DNA from: Methylococcaceae bacterium UBA6146
GTDB taxonomy: Bacteria > Pseudomonadota > Gammaproteobacteria > Methylococcales > Methylomonadaceae
Direction of reading: 5' to 3'
NCBI GenBank assembly: GCA_002422395.1
Contig: DIUY01000024.1
Span: forward strand, 9,699-73,698
Length of the DNA: 64,000 nucleotides
Both the position numbers and the translations under genes were made by a program. Positions 53,080 to 61,870 of the stretch are shown here, in pieces (within the stretch, counting starts at the first letter, position 1; the number at the start of each line of letters is the position of its first letter). The notes beneath the pieces are model-generated. The model saw only the letters and a program-made list of their open reading frames with translations, had not been told where the DNA came from and ran no database searches.

Positions 53080-54474
53080 ATGTCTGAAACTTATCCGTTT
53101 GAACGCGATTATGCACTTGATTCCCTAAAAATCCCGCCCAACTCGATCCAGGCTGAGCAGTCTGTGTTGGGCGGGCTGATGTTGGATAACCAAACTTGGG
53201 ATTCTGTTGCCGACAAGGTAGTGGAGGGTGATTTTTACCGAAAAGATCACCGGCTTATTTTTAGGGCAATAGAGCAGTTGGCTGAAAAGCAAATGCCTTT
53301 TGACATCATTACTATCTCGGAAGCGCTGGCAACGGTAGGTGAGCTGCAAAACGTCGGTGGCTTGGGGTATTTGGGCTTGCTGGCTAAGGACACGCCCAGT
53401 GCGGCCAATATTGTCAGTTATGCGAATATCGTCCGGGACCGCTCGGTGCTGCGCCAATTAATCCATGTTGGCACCGATATTTCCGATTCAGCATTTAATC
53501 CAGATGGCCGCGATACGGCGGATTTGCTGGAAAATGCTGAGCGGGAAGTCTTTAAGATTGCCGAACAACGCCAGCGCGGGCAGGGCGGTTTTATGCCAAT
53601 CAAGTCATTGCTCGCCCGGGCTGTCGATAAAATTGAAACGCTGTTTGAGCAGGAAGGCTCTATCACGGGCGCAGCGACTGGATTTACTGATTTTGACCAG
53701 ATGACTTCCGGTTTGCAGCCTGCCGATTTGATTATTGTTGCAGGTCGGCCTTCCATGGGCAAAACCACGATTGCTATGAATATGGCGGAAAATATCGCCA
53801 TTAAAGGTGATAAACCGGTCGCGGTATTCAGTATGGAAATGCCCGGTGATTCGCTGGCGATGCGCATGATGTCGTCATTGGGCCGCATAGACCAGCATAA
53901 AGTCAGGACCGGCAAGCTGGAAGACGATGAGTGGCCGCGCTTAACTTCAGCTATCAATTTGCTGGCAGAAACCAAATTGTTTATTGATGACACGCCCGCA
54001 CTAACACCGACCGAAGTGCGTTCGAGGGCCAGGCGGCTAATGCGTGAACACGGGCAGTTAGGCTTGATTGTGCTGGATTATTTGCAGCTCATGCAGTCGC
54101 CGTCCAGTGGTGAGAACCGGGTGCAGCAAATTTCTGATATTTCCCGTGGTTTAAAGGCGCTGGCTAAAGAATTGAACGTGCCGGTGGTGGCGTTATCGCA
54201 GCTTAATCGTAATCTTGAACAACGTCCCAACAAACGTCCGGTCATGTCCGATTTGCGCGAATCCGGCGCTATCGAGCAGGACGCCGATTTGATCGTGTTT
54301 GTTTATCGCGACGAAGTGTATAACGAAGACAGTCCGGATAAAGGCATCGCCGAGATTATCATCGGCAAGCAGCGTAATGGGCCGCTAGGGACAGTCCGCC
54401 TAACGTTTTTGGGGCAATATACCCGCTTTGAAAATTTCGCTGGCAATCCCTATAGCGATGGAGATTATGAATGA
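53080..54474 (+). CDS. dnaB: Replicative DNA helicase
   Basis: Hexameric 5'-3' helicase of the replisome. An N-terminal helical domain (IPPNSIQAEQSVLGGLMLDN) is joined by a linker to the RecA-type motor: Walker A AGRPSMGKTTIAMN, FSMEMPGDSLAMRM, Walker B LIVLDYLQLM and the arginine finger region in GKQRNGPLGTVRLTF. 464 residues, no intein. Its stop overlaps the alr start (ATGA). Confidence 0.97.
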   Translation: MSETYPFERDYALDSLKIPPNSIQAEQSVLGGLMLDNQTWDSVADKVVEGDFYRKDHRLIFRAIEQLAEKQMPFDIITISEALATVGELQNVGGLGYLGLLAKDTPSAANIVSYANIVRDRSVLRQLIHVGTDISDSAFNPDGRDTADLLENAEREVFKIAEQRQRGQGGFMPIKSLLARAVDKIETLFEQEGSITGAATGFTDFDQMTSGLQPADLIIVAGRPSMGKTTIAMNMAENIAIKGDKPVAVFSMEMPGDSLAMRMMSSLGRIDQHKVRTGKLEDDEWPRLTSAINLLAETKLFIDDTPALTPTEVRSRARRLMREHGQLGLIVLDYLQLMQSPSSGENRVQQISDISRGLKALAKELNVPVVALSQLNRNLEQRPNKRPVMSDLRESGAIEQDADLIVFVYRDEVYNEDSPDKGIAEIIIGKQRNGPLGTVRLTFLGQYTRFENFAGNPYSDGDYE

Positions 54475-55556
54475 CACCGGCAGCCTACGCGATGCTTGAT
54501 TTGGATGCGCTGGCACATAATCTCGCGAAAGTTCGCCGTTGTGCGCCCGATTCTAAGGTTATGGCCGTCATCAAGGCGAATGGTTACGGCCATGGCTTGG
54601 TGCGCATTGCCCAAGCTTTGTATGATGCGGCCGATGGTTTTGCGGTGGCGCGGGTTGATGAGGGCGTGCGTTTGCGCAAGGCCGGCATAACCAACCGGAT
54701 TGCGGTCTTGGAAGGTTTCACCTGTTCGGAAGAACTCGATGTCCTATTGCAGTGCCAATTGGAGCCTGTTGTGCATTCGTTTGCCCAGCTGGACATATTG
54801 GCAAGCAGGACAGGGCCGGCGCTTTGTGCTATCTGGTTAAAGCTTGATACGGGCATGAATCGCCTGGGTTTTAAGGCAAAAGATTTTAACGCCGTTTATC
54901 AACACGCAAATGGCTGCGCCATCATCAAAAAGCCAATTAACCTGATGACGCATCTGGCCAATGCGGATGATAAAAAAGACCCCATGACCTTAAGGCAAAT
55001 CCAATTGTTTAATGAAACGGTTGCCGGATTGGCGGGTGAGCGCGGCATCGCCAATTCCGCCGGTATTTTGGCCTGGCCGCAAGCTTTGGCCGATTGGGTG
55101 CGTCCAGGCGTGATGCTCTATGGTATTTCGCCGTTTCCTGGAAGCACAGGCGTGGAGCTAGGTTTAAAGCCGCTTATGAGCCTGCATTCGCGCCTGATTG
55201 CAGTCAAGCAGATTGAGCGTGGCGATACCGTAGGCTATGGTGCTGCGTGGTTGTGTGAAAAAGCGACAACATTGGGGGTGGTGGCGATTGGTTATGGGGA
55301 TGGATATCCCCGCTATGCCAGAATGGGGACGCCCGTGCTGGTCAACGGTAAGCGGGCGCCGCTGATTGGTAGGGTGTCGATGGATATGCTCACCGTTGAC
55401 CTCTCTGGGCAAGCGGATGCCAAGCCTGGTGATGCAGTGACTTTATGGGGTGATGGGTTGGCTGTGGAAGAAATAGCCGAGTGTGCCGGGACCATCCCTT
55501 ATACGCTGGTGTGTGGGATCACCCCCCGTGTGCAGCTGGTTGAGGCGGGCAGTTAA
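54471..55556 (+). CDS. alr: Alanine racemase
   Basis: PLP-dependent interconversion of L- and D-alanine for peptidoglycan. PLP lysine in MAVIKANGYGHGLVRIAQAL, the second catalytic base Tyr in GDTVGYGAAW, and the phosphate-binding IGYGDGYPR are present. 361 residues, normal. Coupled to dnaB, an arrangement shared with many Gammaproteobacteria. soxB follows after 34 bases. Confidence 0.96.
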   Translation: MTPAAYAMLDLDALAHNLAKVRRCAPDSKVMAVIKANGYGHGLVRIAQALYDAADGFAVARVDEGVRLRKAGITNRIAVLEGFTCSEELDVLLQCQLEPVVHSFAQLDILASRTGPALCAIWLKLDTGMNRLGFKAKDFNAVYQHANGCAIIKKPINLMTHLANADDKKDPMTLRQIQLFNETVAGLAGERGIANSAGILAWPQALADWVRPGVMLYGISPFPGSTGVELGLKPLMSLHSRLIAVKQIERGDTVGYGAAWLCEKATTLGVVAIGYGDGYPRYARMGTPVLVNGKRAPLIGRVSMDMLTVDLSGQADAKPGDAVTLWGDGLAVEEIAECAGTIPYTLVCGITPRVQLVEAGS

Positions 55557-55590
55557 GCTTGCACGGTTGCGCAGTTATCTGGCAAACGCA

Positions 55591-57234
55591 ATGAACCGCC
55601 GAAAGTTTCTGCACTTTCTTACCTTTCTGGGATTCTCGCCCTGGCTGATGTCGCCCGTCAAGCAACGCCCCACAACCGCTTTCAGCAATGTCACGCTGAT
55701 GCACTTTACCGACTGCCATGCCCAGCTGCTGCCGGTTTATTACCGCGAGCCTGCGGTCAATAGTGGCGTCGGGGCGGCTAAGGGGTTGCCGCCGCATTTG
55801 GTAGGCAGGCAGTTTCTGGATTTTTTCGGCATTAAGGCTGATACCTCTTTGGCTTATGCATTTACCCACCTGAATTTTGCCGAAGCCGCCCAAATTTACG
55901 GAAAAATGGGCGGTTTTGCCCATCTTGCCACGATGATTAAGCAAGTCCGGCACATGTGCGGGCATGAAAATACCTTGTTGCTGGATGGCGGCGATAGTTG
56001 GCAGGGTTCGGCAACTGCGTTGTGGACAAAAGGGCAGGATATGTTGGCCGCTTGTAATCTGCTTGGCGTAGATGTCATGACGGGGCATTGGGAGTTCACC
56101 TACGGCAGCGGGCAAACATTGGCTAATATCAAGCAGTTTAACGGCGAGTTTATAGCCCAAAATATCACCCTGACTGATGAGGCAATGTTTGCGGCTGATA
56201 CCGAAACGGACGCCGTGTTCAAGCCTTATGTCATCAAAGAATTTAACAAGGCAAGGGTTGCCATTATTGGGCAGGCCTTCCCTTATACCCCCATTGCCCA
56301 CCCGCAGCGGTTCACGCCTGATTGGCAGTTTGGTATTCAGGAGCAGCGCCTGCAAACACTTGTTGCCCAATTGCAAGAGGATGAAAAGCCGCATGCCATT
56401 GTGTTGCTGTCGCATAGCGGTATGGACGTGGATTTAAAGCTGGCTTCCAGAGTGACAGGTATCGACGTGATACTCGGTGGCCATACCCATGATGCTCTGC
56501 CCCGTCCGGTGGTGGTTAAAAATGCGCTGGGTAAGACTTGGGTGACCAACGCAGGCAGTCATGGCAAGTTTTTGGCTGTGCTGGATTTACAAATCAGCAA
56601 TGGTGGCTTACAGAACCTACGTTATCAATTGCGGCCCGTATTTGCCAATATGTTGGAACCTGATGCGCAAATGCAGCAGCTGATAACTGAAATCAGGGTG
56701 CCCTATCTTGAGCGGCTGCAACAGCCGTTAGCCGTGGCTGACCGGCTTTTATACCGCCGTGATAATTTTTACGGTACTTTTGACGGGGTGTTGTTGGACG
56801 CCTTGCAGGCTGGCAGTGATGCGCAAATTGCCTTGTCCCCAGGGTTTCGCTGGGGTGCGGCGGTATTGCCGGGGCAGGCTATCACCTATGAGGATGTGAT
56901 GAATCATACGGCGATAACCTATCCTGAAACCTATGTGCGCACGTTGTCGGGGCGGCAGCTAAAGGCGATATTGGAAGATGTCGCCGATAATTTATTCAAC
57001 AAAGATCCGTACTACCAACAAGGCGGTGATATGGTCAGGGTTGGGGGCATGAGTTATCGCTGTGATTCTGAAGCGGAAATCGGTAACCGTATCAGCGGGC
57101 TAAGGTTGGCTAATGGGGAATTGTTGGTTGCGGATAAGCAATACAAGGTGGCCGGTTGGGCTGGCGTTGCCGATGAGTTAAAAGGCAGATCCGTCACGGA
57201 TGTGGTATGTGACTATCTGCAATATAAAAGCTAG
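55591..57234 (+). CDS. soxB: Thiosulfohydrolase SoxB
   Basis: A dimanganese calcineurin-like enzyme that releases sulfate from SoxYZ-bound thiosulfonate in the periplasm. The N-terminus MNRRKFLHFLTFLGFSPW is a twin-arginine-like signal. Metal motifs LMHFTDCHAQLLPVYYREP, LLDGGDSWQGSATALW, MTGHWEFTYG, LLSHSGMD and GGHTHDALP match SoxB, and a 5'-nucleotidase C-terminal domain follows. The ATG at 55591 is preferred over a frame from 55483 that overlaps alr. About 547 residues, standard for SoxB. No other sox gene lies nearby. Its TAG overlaps that of convergent ypjD. Confidence 0.93.
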   Translation: MNRRKFLHFLTFLGFSPWLMSPVKQRPTTAFSNVTLMHFTDCHAQLLPVYYREPAVNSGVGAAKGLPPHLVGRQFLDFFGIKADTSLAYAFTHLNFAEAAQIYGKMGGFAHLATMIKQVRHMCGHENTLLLDGGDSWQGSATALWTKGQDMLAACNLLGVDVMTGHWEFTYGSGQTLANIKQFNGEFIAQNITLTDEAMFAADTETDAVFKPYVIKEFNKARVAIIGQAFPYTPIAHPQRFTPDWQFGIQEQRLQTLVAQLQEDEKPHAIVLLSHSGMDVDLKLASRVTGIDVILGGHTHDALPRPVVVKNALGKTWVTNAGSHGKFLAVLDLQISNGGLQNLRYQLRPVFANMLEPDAQMQQLITEIRVPYLERLQQPLAVADRLLYRRDNFYGTFDGVLLDALQAGSDAQIALSPGFRWGAAVLPGQAITYEDVMNHTAITYPETYVRTLSGRQLKAILEDVADNLFNKDPYYQQGGDMVRVGGMSYRCDSEAEIGNRISGLRLANGELLVADKQYKVAGWAGVADELKGRSVTDVVCDYLQYKS

Positions 57235-58019
57235 CGGTGCAAAACCAGTTCCAGCACGAATTTGCTCCCAAAATAAGCCAGTAATAGCAACACAAAGCCT
57301 GTTAAGGTCCAGCGTATTGCCGTTTGTCCGCGCCAACCATAACAGCAGCGCCCCGTCAAAAGACCTGAAAATATCACCCAGGCCATCAGCGATAAAACCG
57401 TTTTGTGCACTAGGTGCTGGGCAAACAAGTCTTCGATAAATAGAAATCCGCTGAGTAGCGAGATGGTCAGAAACGCAAGGCCAGTGGCCAGTATTTGGAA
57501 TAGTAAAGATTCCATAGCCTGTAGTGACGGCAGTGACTGGATGAGGCGCTTGGGCGGGTGGCTTTTTAATTGCTGATCCTGAATGGCCAGCAAGAGGGCT
57601 TGTAAGGCGGCGATATTCAACAGGCTGAAAGCAATGATTGACGTTAGGATATGGGTGGTCATCGCCCAGTTGTGGGCGGATAGGGGCGGAGAGTTGTCAG
57701 CAAAGTAAATGTTCAGCGAAAGCATTAGCGCCGCGACAGGGAATATGACAATGCCAAGCTTTTCTACGGGTTTGTTAAGCGCGGCAATTAACAGCAGTAG
57801 GGCGACAATTAGCGCCACTAGCGCAGCGGTGCTAAAAAAACTAAAGTTGAAGCTTTGGTTTTGTTGGAAATCCATGAAAGTGTGCACACTGTGGATGCTA
57901 ACCGCTATCCACGCCAGATAAGTCGGCATATGAGCGGGCTTAGGTCGGTTAAGGTGCCGGAGCATCAGCAAGGCGCTTCCCAGATAGGCGCAGATTGACA
58001 GAATAGCGAGTGCAAACAT
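57231..58019 (-). CDS. ypjD: CcsA-type inner-membrane protein YpjD
   Basis: About eight helices and the cytochrome c assembly (CcmC/CcsA-like) fold. The haem-handling WWD motif is replaced by shorter segments around HNWAMTTHILTSIIAFSLL, as usual for YpjD; conserved His residues remain (HSVHTFMD, HLVHKTVLS). The position divergent from ffh is highly conserved in Gammaproteobacteria. Function is not established, despite its frequent label as a cytochrome biogenesis protein. Confidence 0.88.
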   Translation of the reverse strand: MFALAILSICAYLGSALLMLRHLNRPKPAHMPTYLAWIAVSIHSVHTFMDFQQNQSFNFSFFSTAALVALIVALLLLIAALNKPVEKLGIVIFPVAALMLSLNIYFADNSPPLSAHNWAMTTHILTSIIAFSLLNIAALQALLLAIQDQQLKSHPPKRLIQSLPSLQAMESLLFQILATGLAFLTISLLSGFLFIEDLFAQHLVHKTVLSLMAWVIFSGLLTGRCCYGWRGQTAIRWTLTGFVLLLLAYFGSKFVLELVLHR

Positions 58020-58174
58020 GGACGTGTGGTTATAAAAACAGAATTGGCTGGGTGGTTTTGCGTGACTACAGCGGGTGCAAAGGCTTTGGGGGTTATGGTA
58101 AACTATCCGGCTGAATAGTCCTAGCCCATCTTTGTGTTAGCACGTAACCCCTTACATTATTAATAAACCTAGCT

Positions 58175-59530
58175 ATGTTTGATAACTTAACCGACAGATT
58201 AAGCGATACGCTTAAAAAACTTAAGGGCCAGGGCCGCCTGACCGAAGACAATATTAAGGAAACGCTACGCGAAGTGCGGATGGCTTTGCTTGAGGCGGAT
58301 GTTGCGCTGGCGGTTGTCACGGATTTTATCGAGCAGGTTAGGCAAGGCGCCTTGGGGCAGGAAGTTCAAAACAGCTTGACGCCAGGACAATCGCTGATCA
58401 AACTGGTTCAGTCTGAGCTGGTCAAGGTTATGGGCGCAGCTAATGAAGGCCTTAATCTTAAAGCAGTGCCACCTGCGGTCATTTTAATGGCGGGTTTGCA
58501 GGGCGCCGGCAAGACAACAACGGTGGCTAAGTTAGGCCGATGGCTACAAGAAAACCAAAAGAAAAAAGTCGGCGTAGTCAGTGCTGACGTTTATCGGCCT
58601 GCGGCTATAAAGCAGCTAGAAATGCTCGCTAATGAGCTTTCCTTGACGTTTTTTGATAGCGACATATCGCAGCAACCAGTCGATATTGCCAAAAACGCGA
58701 TTGATGCTGCCAAGAAAAAATTCCTTGATGTCATCATTATCGATACTGCCGGCCGTTTGCATATTGATGATGAAATGATGGGTGAGATTAAGGCGTTGCA
58801 TGCCGCCATCAACCCTATTGAAACCTTGTTTGTTGTTGACAGCATGACCGGACAGGATGCCGCGATAACCGCCAAGGCTTTTAATGATGCTTTGCCATTG
58901 ACAGGGATCATCTTAACTAAAGCTGATGGTGACGCGCGGGGCGGTGCGGCGTTATCTATCCGCCATATCACGGGTAAGCCCATTAAGTTTATGGGTGTGG
59001 GCGAAAAAACTAATGCGTTAGAGCCGTTTTATCCTGACCGTATTGCTTCGCGTATCTTAGGGATGGGCGATATGCTGGGTCTGATTGAAGAGATTGAGCA
59101 AAAAGTCGACAAAGAAAAGGCGGAAAAATTCGCCCGTAAAATGCAAAAGGGCAAAGCCTTTGATCTGGAAGATTTTCGTGAGCAATTGCAACAAATGCAA
59201 AACATGGGTGGTGTCAGTTCGATGATGGACAAATTGCCCGGCATCAACAGTGTGCCGCAGGCGATGAAAGACCAGGTTAATGACAAGCTGCTTGCCCGTC
59301 AGATAGCAGTGATCTGCTCTATGACCATGCAGGAGAGACGGTTTCCCGATTTGATAAAGGGCAATAGAAAAAAGCGCATTGCCGCGGGTTGTGGTCAGGA
59401 GTTACAGGACGTTAACCGTATCTTGAAGCAATTTTTGATGATGCAAAAGATGATGAAAAAATTAAAGGGCGGCAACATGGCTAACATGATGCGAGGGATG
59501 AAAAGCAACATGCGTGGCATGCGAAGATAA
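58175..59530 (+). CDS. ffh: Signal recognition particle protein Ffh
   Basis: GTPase subunit of SRP that brings nascent membrane proteins to FtsY. N domain (MFDNLTDRLSDTLKKLKGQG), G domain with GLQGAGKTTTVAKLGRWL, DTAGRL and TKADGDARGGAAL, and the Met-rich M domain ending MKKLKGGNMANMMRGMKSN, which binds 4.5S RNA and signal peptides. 451 residues, typical. The rpsP operon follows after 233 bases without a clear terminator. Confidence 0.97.
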   Translation: MFDNLTDRLSDTLKKLKGQGRLTEDNIKETLREVRMALLEADVALAVVTDFIEQVRQGALGQEVQNSLTPGQSLIKLVQSELVKVMGAANEGLNLKAVPPAVILMAGLQGAGKTTTVAKLGRWLQENQKKKVGVVSADVYRPAAIKQLEMLANELSLTFFDSDISQQPVDIAKNAIDAAKKKFLDVIIIDTAGRLHIDDEMMGEIKALHAAINPIETLFVVDSMTGQDAAITAKAFNDALPLTGIILTKADGDARGGAALSIRHITGKPIKFMGVGEKTNALEPFYPDRIASRILGMGDMLGLIEEIEQKVDKEKAEKFARKMQKGKAFDLEDFREQLQQMQNMGGVSSMMDKLPGINSVPQAMKDQVNDKLLARQIAVICSMTMQERRFPDLIKGNRKKRIAAGCGQELQDVNRILKQFLMMQKMMKKLKGGNMANMMRGMKSNMRGMRR

Positions 59531-59763
59531 ATTTTTTTGGCCGCTGCTTATGGGCTAAATTAAAGCAATGGATGGCGGCGGGTGGAATTTAGATTTATGT
59601 ATAAGTGGGCGGGCATGGGGATTTATCCTTATTTGGGAATGTTGTAGATTCGGCCCGCCACCCAATGAATCGGCTTAATTGTTAATTTGTTCTTCACTTA
59701 TAAATAAAATCGCGTAAAATAGGCGGATTAACAATGACTAAATGTTTTTGAGGAACTTATTAG

Positions 59764-60015
59764 ATGGTAACCATTCGTCTTTCCAGAGGTGGTGCAAAAA
59801 ATCGCCCTTTTTACCACGTGGTAGTAACAGATAGCAGAAATGGCCGTGATGGCCGTTATATTGAACGTCTCGGTTTTTTTAACCCGCTCGCGCGTGGCAA
59901 TGAAGAAAGGTTGCGTTTAGACAGTGAGCGTGTGGAGTATTGGAAATCCAATGGCGCCCAGCCTTCTGACCGCGTTGCGAAGCTTATTAAAGACGCATTA
60001 AAAGCAGCGGCATAA
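59764..60015 (+). CDS. rpsP: 30S ribosomal protein bS16
   Basis: 83 residues, starting MVTIRLSRGGAKNRPFYHVV, the unmistakable S16 N-terminus, with RDGRYIERLGFFNPLARG in the middle. GAGG lies 11 bases before the ATG. First gene of rpsP-rimM-trmD-rplS. Confidence 0.98.
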   Translation: MVTIRLSRGGAKNRPFYHVVVTDSRNGRDGRYIERLGFFNPLARGNEERLRLDSERVEYWKSNGAQPSDRVAKLIKDALKAAA

Positions 60016-60021
60016 ACCAAT

Positions 60022-60528
60022 TTGTCAGAACAACAGTTAATAACCGTCGGAAAAGTTTCCGGTATTTTCGGTATAAAAGGCTGGGTTAAGGTATTTTCTT
60101 TTACCGATAATCGCGAAGCTATCTTGGGTTACACGCCTTGGGTGTTAAAAAAAGGCGGCGAAATCCAATCGTTCAGTGTGCTTAATGGCATGTTGCAAGG
60201 CAAAACCGTAGTGGTTCACCTTGAAGGTATAAATGACAGGGATCAAGCGGCTGCACTTATGGGATGGGATATCTTCATAACCCCTGAACAGTTGCCAAAA
60301 GCAGTCGAAGGCGAATACTACTGGTCTGATCTGATAGGATTAAAAGTTGAAACTAATCAAGGCGTGCAGTTAGGTATTGTTGATGGCCTGTTGGAAACAG
60401 GGGCTAATGACGTCCTTATTGTTAAAGGTGATAAAGAACGTGCCGTGCCTTTTTTGCAAGGACAAACCGTTCTTGATGTTGATCTTCAAGCAGGCAAGAT
60501 GATTGTAGATTGGGATCCTGAATTTTAA
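60022..60528 (+). CDS. rimM: 16S rRNA processing protein RimM (TTG start)
   Basis: Assembly factor for the 30S head that binds protein S19. The sequence begins (M)SEQQLITVGKVSGIFGIKGW and has the PRC-barrel domain YYWSDLIGLKVETNQG..DVLIVKGDKERAVPF. No ATG is available: rpsP and rimM are in the same frame separated by one stop, and TTG at 60022 is the only start before the conserved VGKVSG block. The weak start and poor ribosome site may keep RimM well below the level of S16 and L19. Confidence 0.94.
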   Translation: MSEQQLITVGKVSGIFGIKGWVKVFSFTDNREAILGYTPWVLKKGGEIQSFSVLNGMLQGKTVVVHLEGINDRDQAAALMGWDIFITPEQLPKAVEGEYYWSDLIGLKVETNQGVQLGIVDGLLETGANDVLIVKGDKERAVPFLQGQTVLDVDLQAGKMIVDWDPEF

Positions 60529-61274
60529 TGGCTTTGGAGCGTTTTGACGTAGTCACGTTGTTTCCGGATATGGTCATGGCAGCGGCAAGTCATGGTGTCA
60601 CCGGCAGGGCAATCGAACGCGGCATAGTCAGTTTGTCGGTGTGGAATCCTAGAGATTATACGCATGACAAACACAAAACCGTTGATGACCGTCCTTATGG
60701 CGGTGGTCCAGGAATGGTCATGAAATACCAGCCCTTGCATGATGTGGTCAATCATGCAAGACAAGTGAGTGCTGAAACTAGCCGAGTGATTTATCTGAGT
60801 CCGCAAGGCCGACCAATAACCCAGTCATTGCTGGCAGAGCACAGTAATATCACGCAATTGATTTTGGTTGCGGGACGTTATGAAGGCATAGATGACCGTT
60901 TTGTGCGGCTGGATTGCGATGATGAATGGTCAATTGGCGACTATGTTATTAGTGGTGGTGAACTTGCCGCATTGGTGGTGATAGACGCGATGACCCGTTT
61001 ATTGCCTGGTGTTCTTGGCGATGAGGAATCGGCGCAACAGGATTCACATAGCCATGGCTTGCTTGATTGTCCGCACTTTACCCGACCGGAACAATTGCAA
61101 GGCCATTCGGTGCCCGATGTATTGTTGAGTGGTAATCATGCAGACATTAAACGCTGGCGTATGAAACAGGCACTCGGAAAAACGTGGCAAAAACGGCCTG
61201 ATTTGTTGCAAAAAAAACAATTAAGTGCAGAGCAGGAAAGCCTGCTAAAAGAATTTATAGTGGAATTGATTTAA
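60528..61274 (+). CDS. trmD: tRNA (guanine-N1)-methyltransferase
   Basis: Methylates G37 to prevent +1 frameshifting. The SPOUT trefoil-knot sequences are DDRPYGGGPGMVMKYQP, LVAGRYEGIDDRFV and SIGDYVISGGELAALVVIDAM. 248 residues. It starts at the last base of the rimM stop (TAATG), so the genes are coupled. Confidence 0.97.
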   Translation: MALERFDVVTLFPDMVMAAASHGVTGRAIERGIVSLSVWNPRDYTHDKHKTVDDRPYGGGPGMVMKYQPLHDVVNHARQVSAETSRVIYLSPQGRPITQSLLAEHSNITQLILVAGRYEGIDDRFVRLDCDDEWSIGDYVISGGELAALVVIDAMTRLLPGVLGDEESAQQDSHSHGLLDCPHFTRPEQLQGHSVPDVLLSGNHADIKRWRMKQALGKTWQKRPDLLQKKQLSAEQESLLKEFIVELI

Positions 61275-61287
61275 TTTAAGGTGTGGT

Positions 61288-61629
61288 ATGAGCAATATTA
61301 TTGATGTATTGGAAGCCGAACAACTGAAACAGATCCCTGAGTTTAATTCAGGGGATACCGTGGTGGTTCAGGTTAAAGTAAAAGAAGGCGAGCGGGAAAG
61401 AATCCAGGCTTTTGAAGGCATTGTTATTGCCAAGCGCAATCGCGGTCTAAATTCTGCTTTCACGGTAAGAAAAATTTCTCACGGTACGGGTGTCGAGCGT
61501 GTTTTTCAGACGCACAGCCCAATGATTAGCGAGATTATTGTTAAACGGCGTGGTGATGTGCGTCGTGCAAAACTTTATTACTTGCGTGATTTGACAGGTA
61601 AAGCGGCCCGTATTAAAGAAAAACTTTAA
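61288..61629 (+). CDS. rplS: 50S ribosomal protein bL19
   Basis: 113 residues; GDTVVVQVKVKEGERERIQ, FEGIVIAKRNRGLNSAFTVR and RRAKLYYLRDLTGKAARIKE identify L19, which lies at the 30S-50S interface. AAGG lies upstream of the ATG. Last gene of the operon, followed by a strong terminator. Confidence 0.98.
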   Translation: MSNIIDVLEAEQLKQIPEFNSGDTVVVQVKVKEGERERIQAFEGIVIAKRNRGLNSAFTVRKISHGTGVERVFQTHSPMISEIIVKRRGDVRRAKLYYLRDLTGKAARIKEKL

Positions 61630-61648
61630 TCAGCTTTAGTTTTATGTG

Positions 61649-61677
61649 AAAAAAGGCAGCCTTGAGCTGCCTTTTTT
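61649..61677 (+). terminator. Rho-independent terminator of the rpsP operon
   Basis: Stem AAAAAAGGCAGC/GCTGCCTTTTTT with CTTGA loop, 20 bases after the rplS stop. The symmetrical A/T flanks make it active in both directions. Confidence 0.9.
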
Positions 61678-61870
61678 GTATCTGGCAGTTCATCATTTAC
61701 TCAAATTAAAAATTACCGGCATTTATTTTTAGCTAAATTTTTAGAGGCTTGCTGATCTTGCAGAGAGCTGCACATGCCCTGAAATTTTCCACTAAATATT
61801 AAATAATTGGTGCTTTTAGACCTGTTTGTAGGCTACCTTACCGGACTTAAGTTTTTGATAAGGTTCTGTC

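Noticed and set aside
55483..55590. Longer SoxB start overlapping alr
   Set aside because: The added residues are translated alr sequence and precede the twin-arginine-like signal that marks the true N-terminus.
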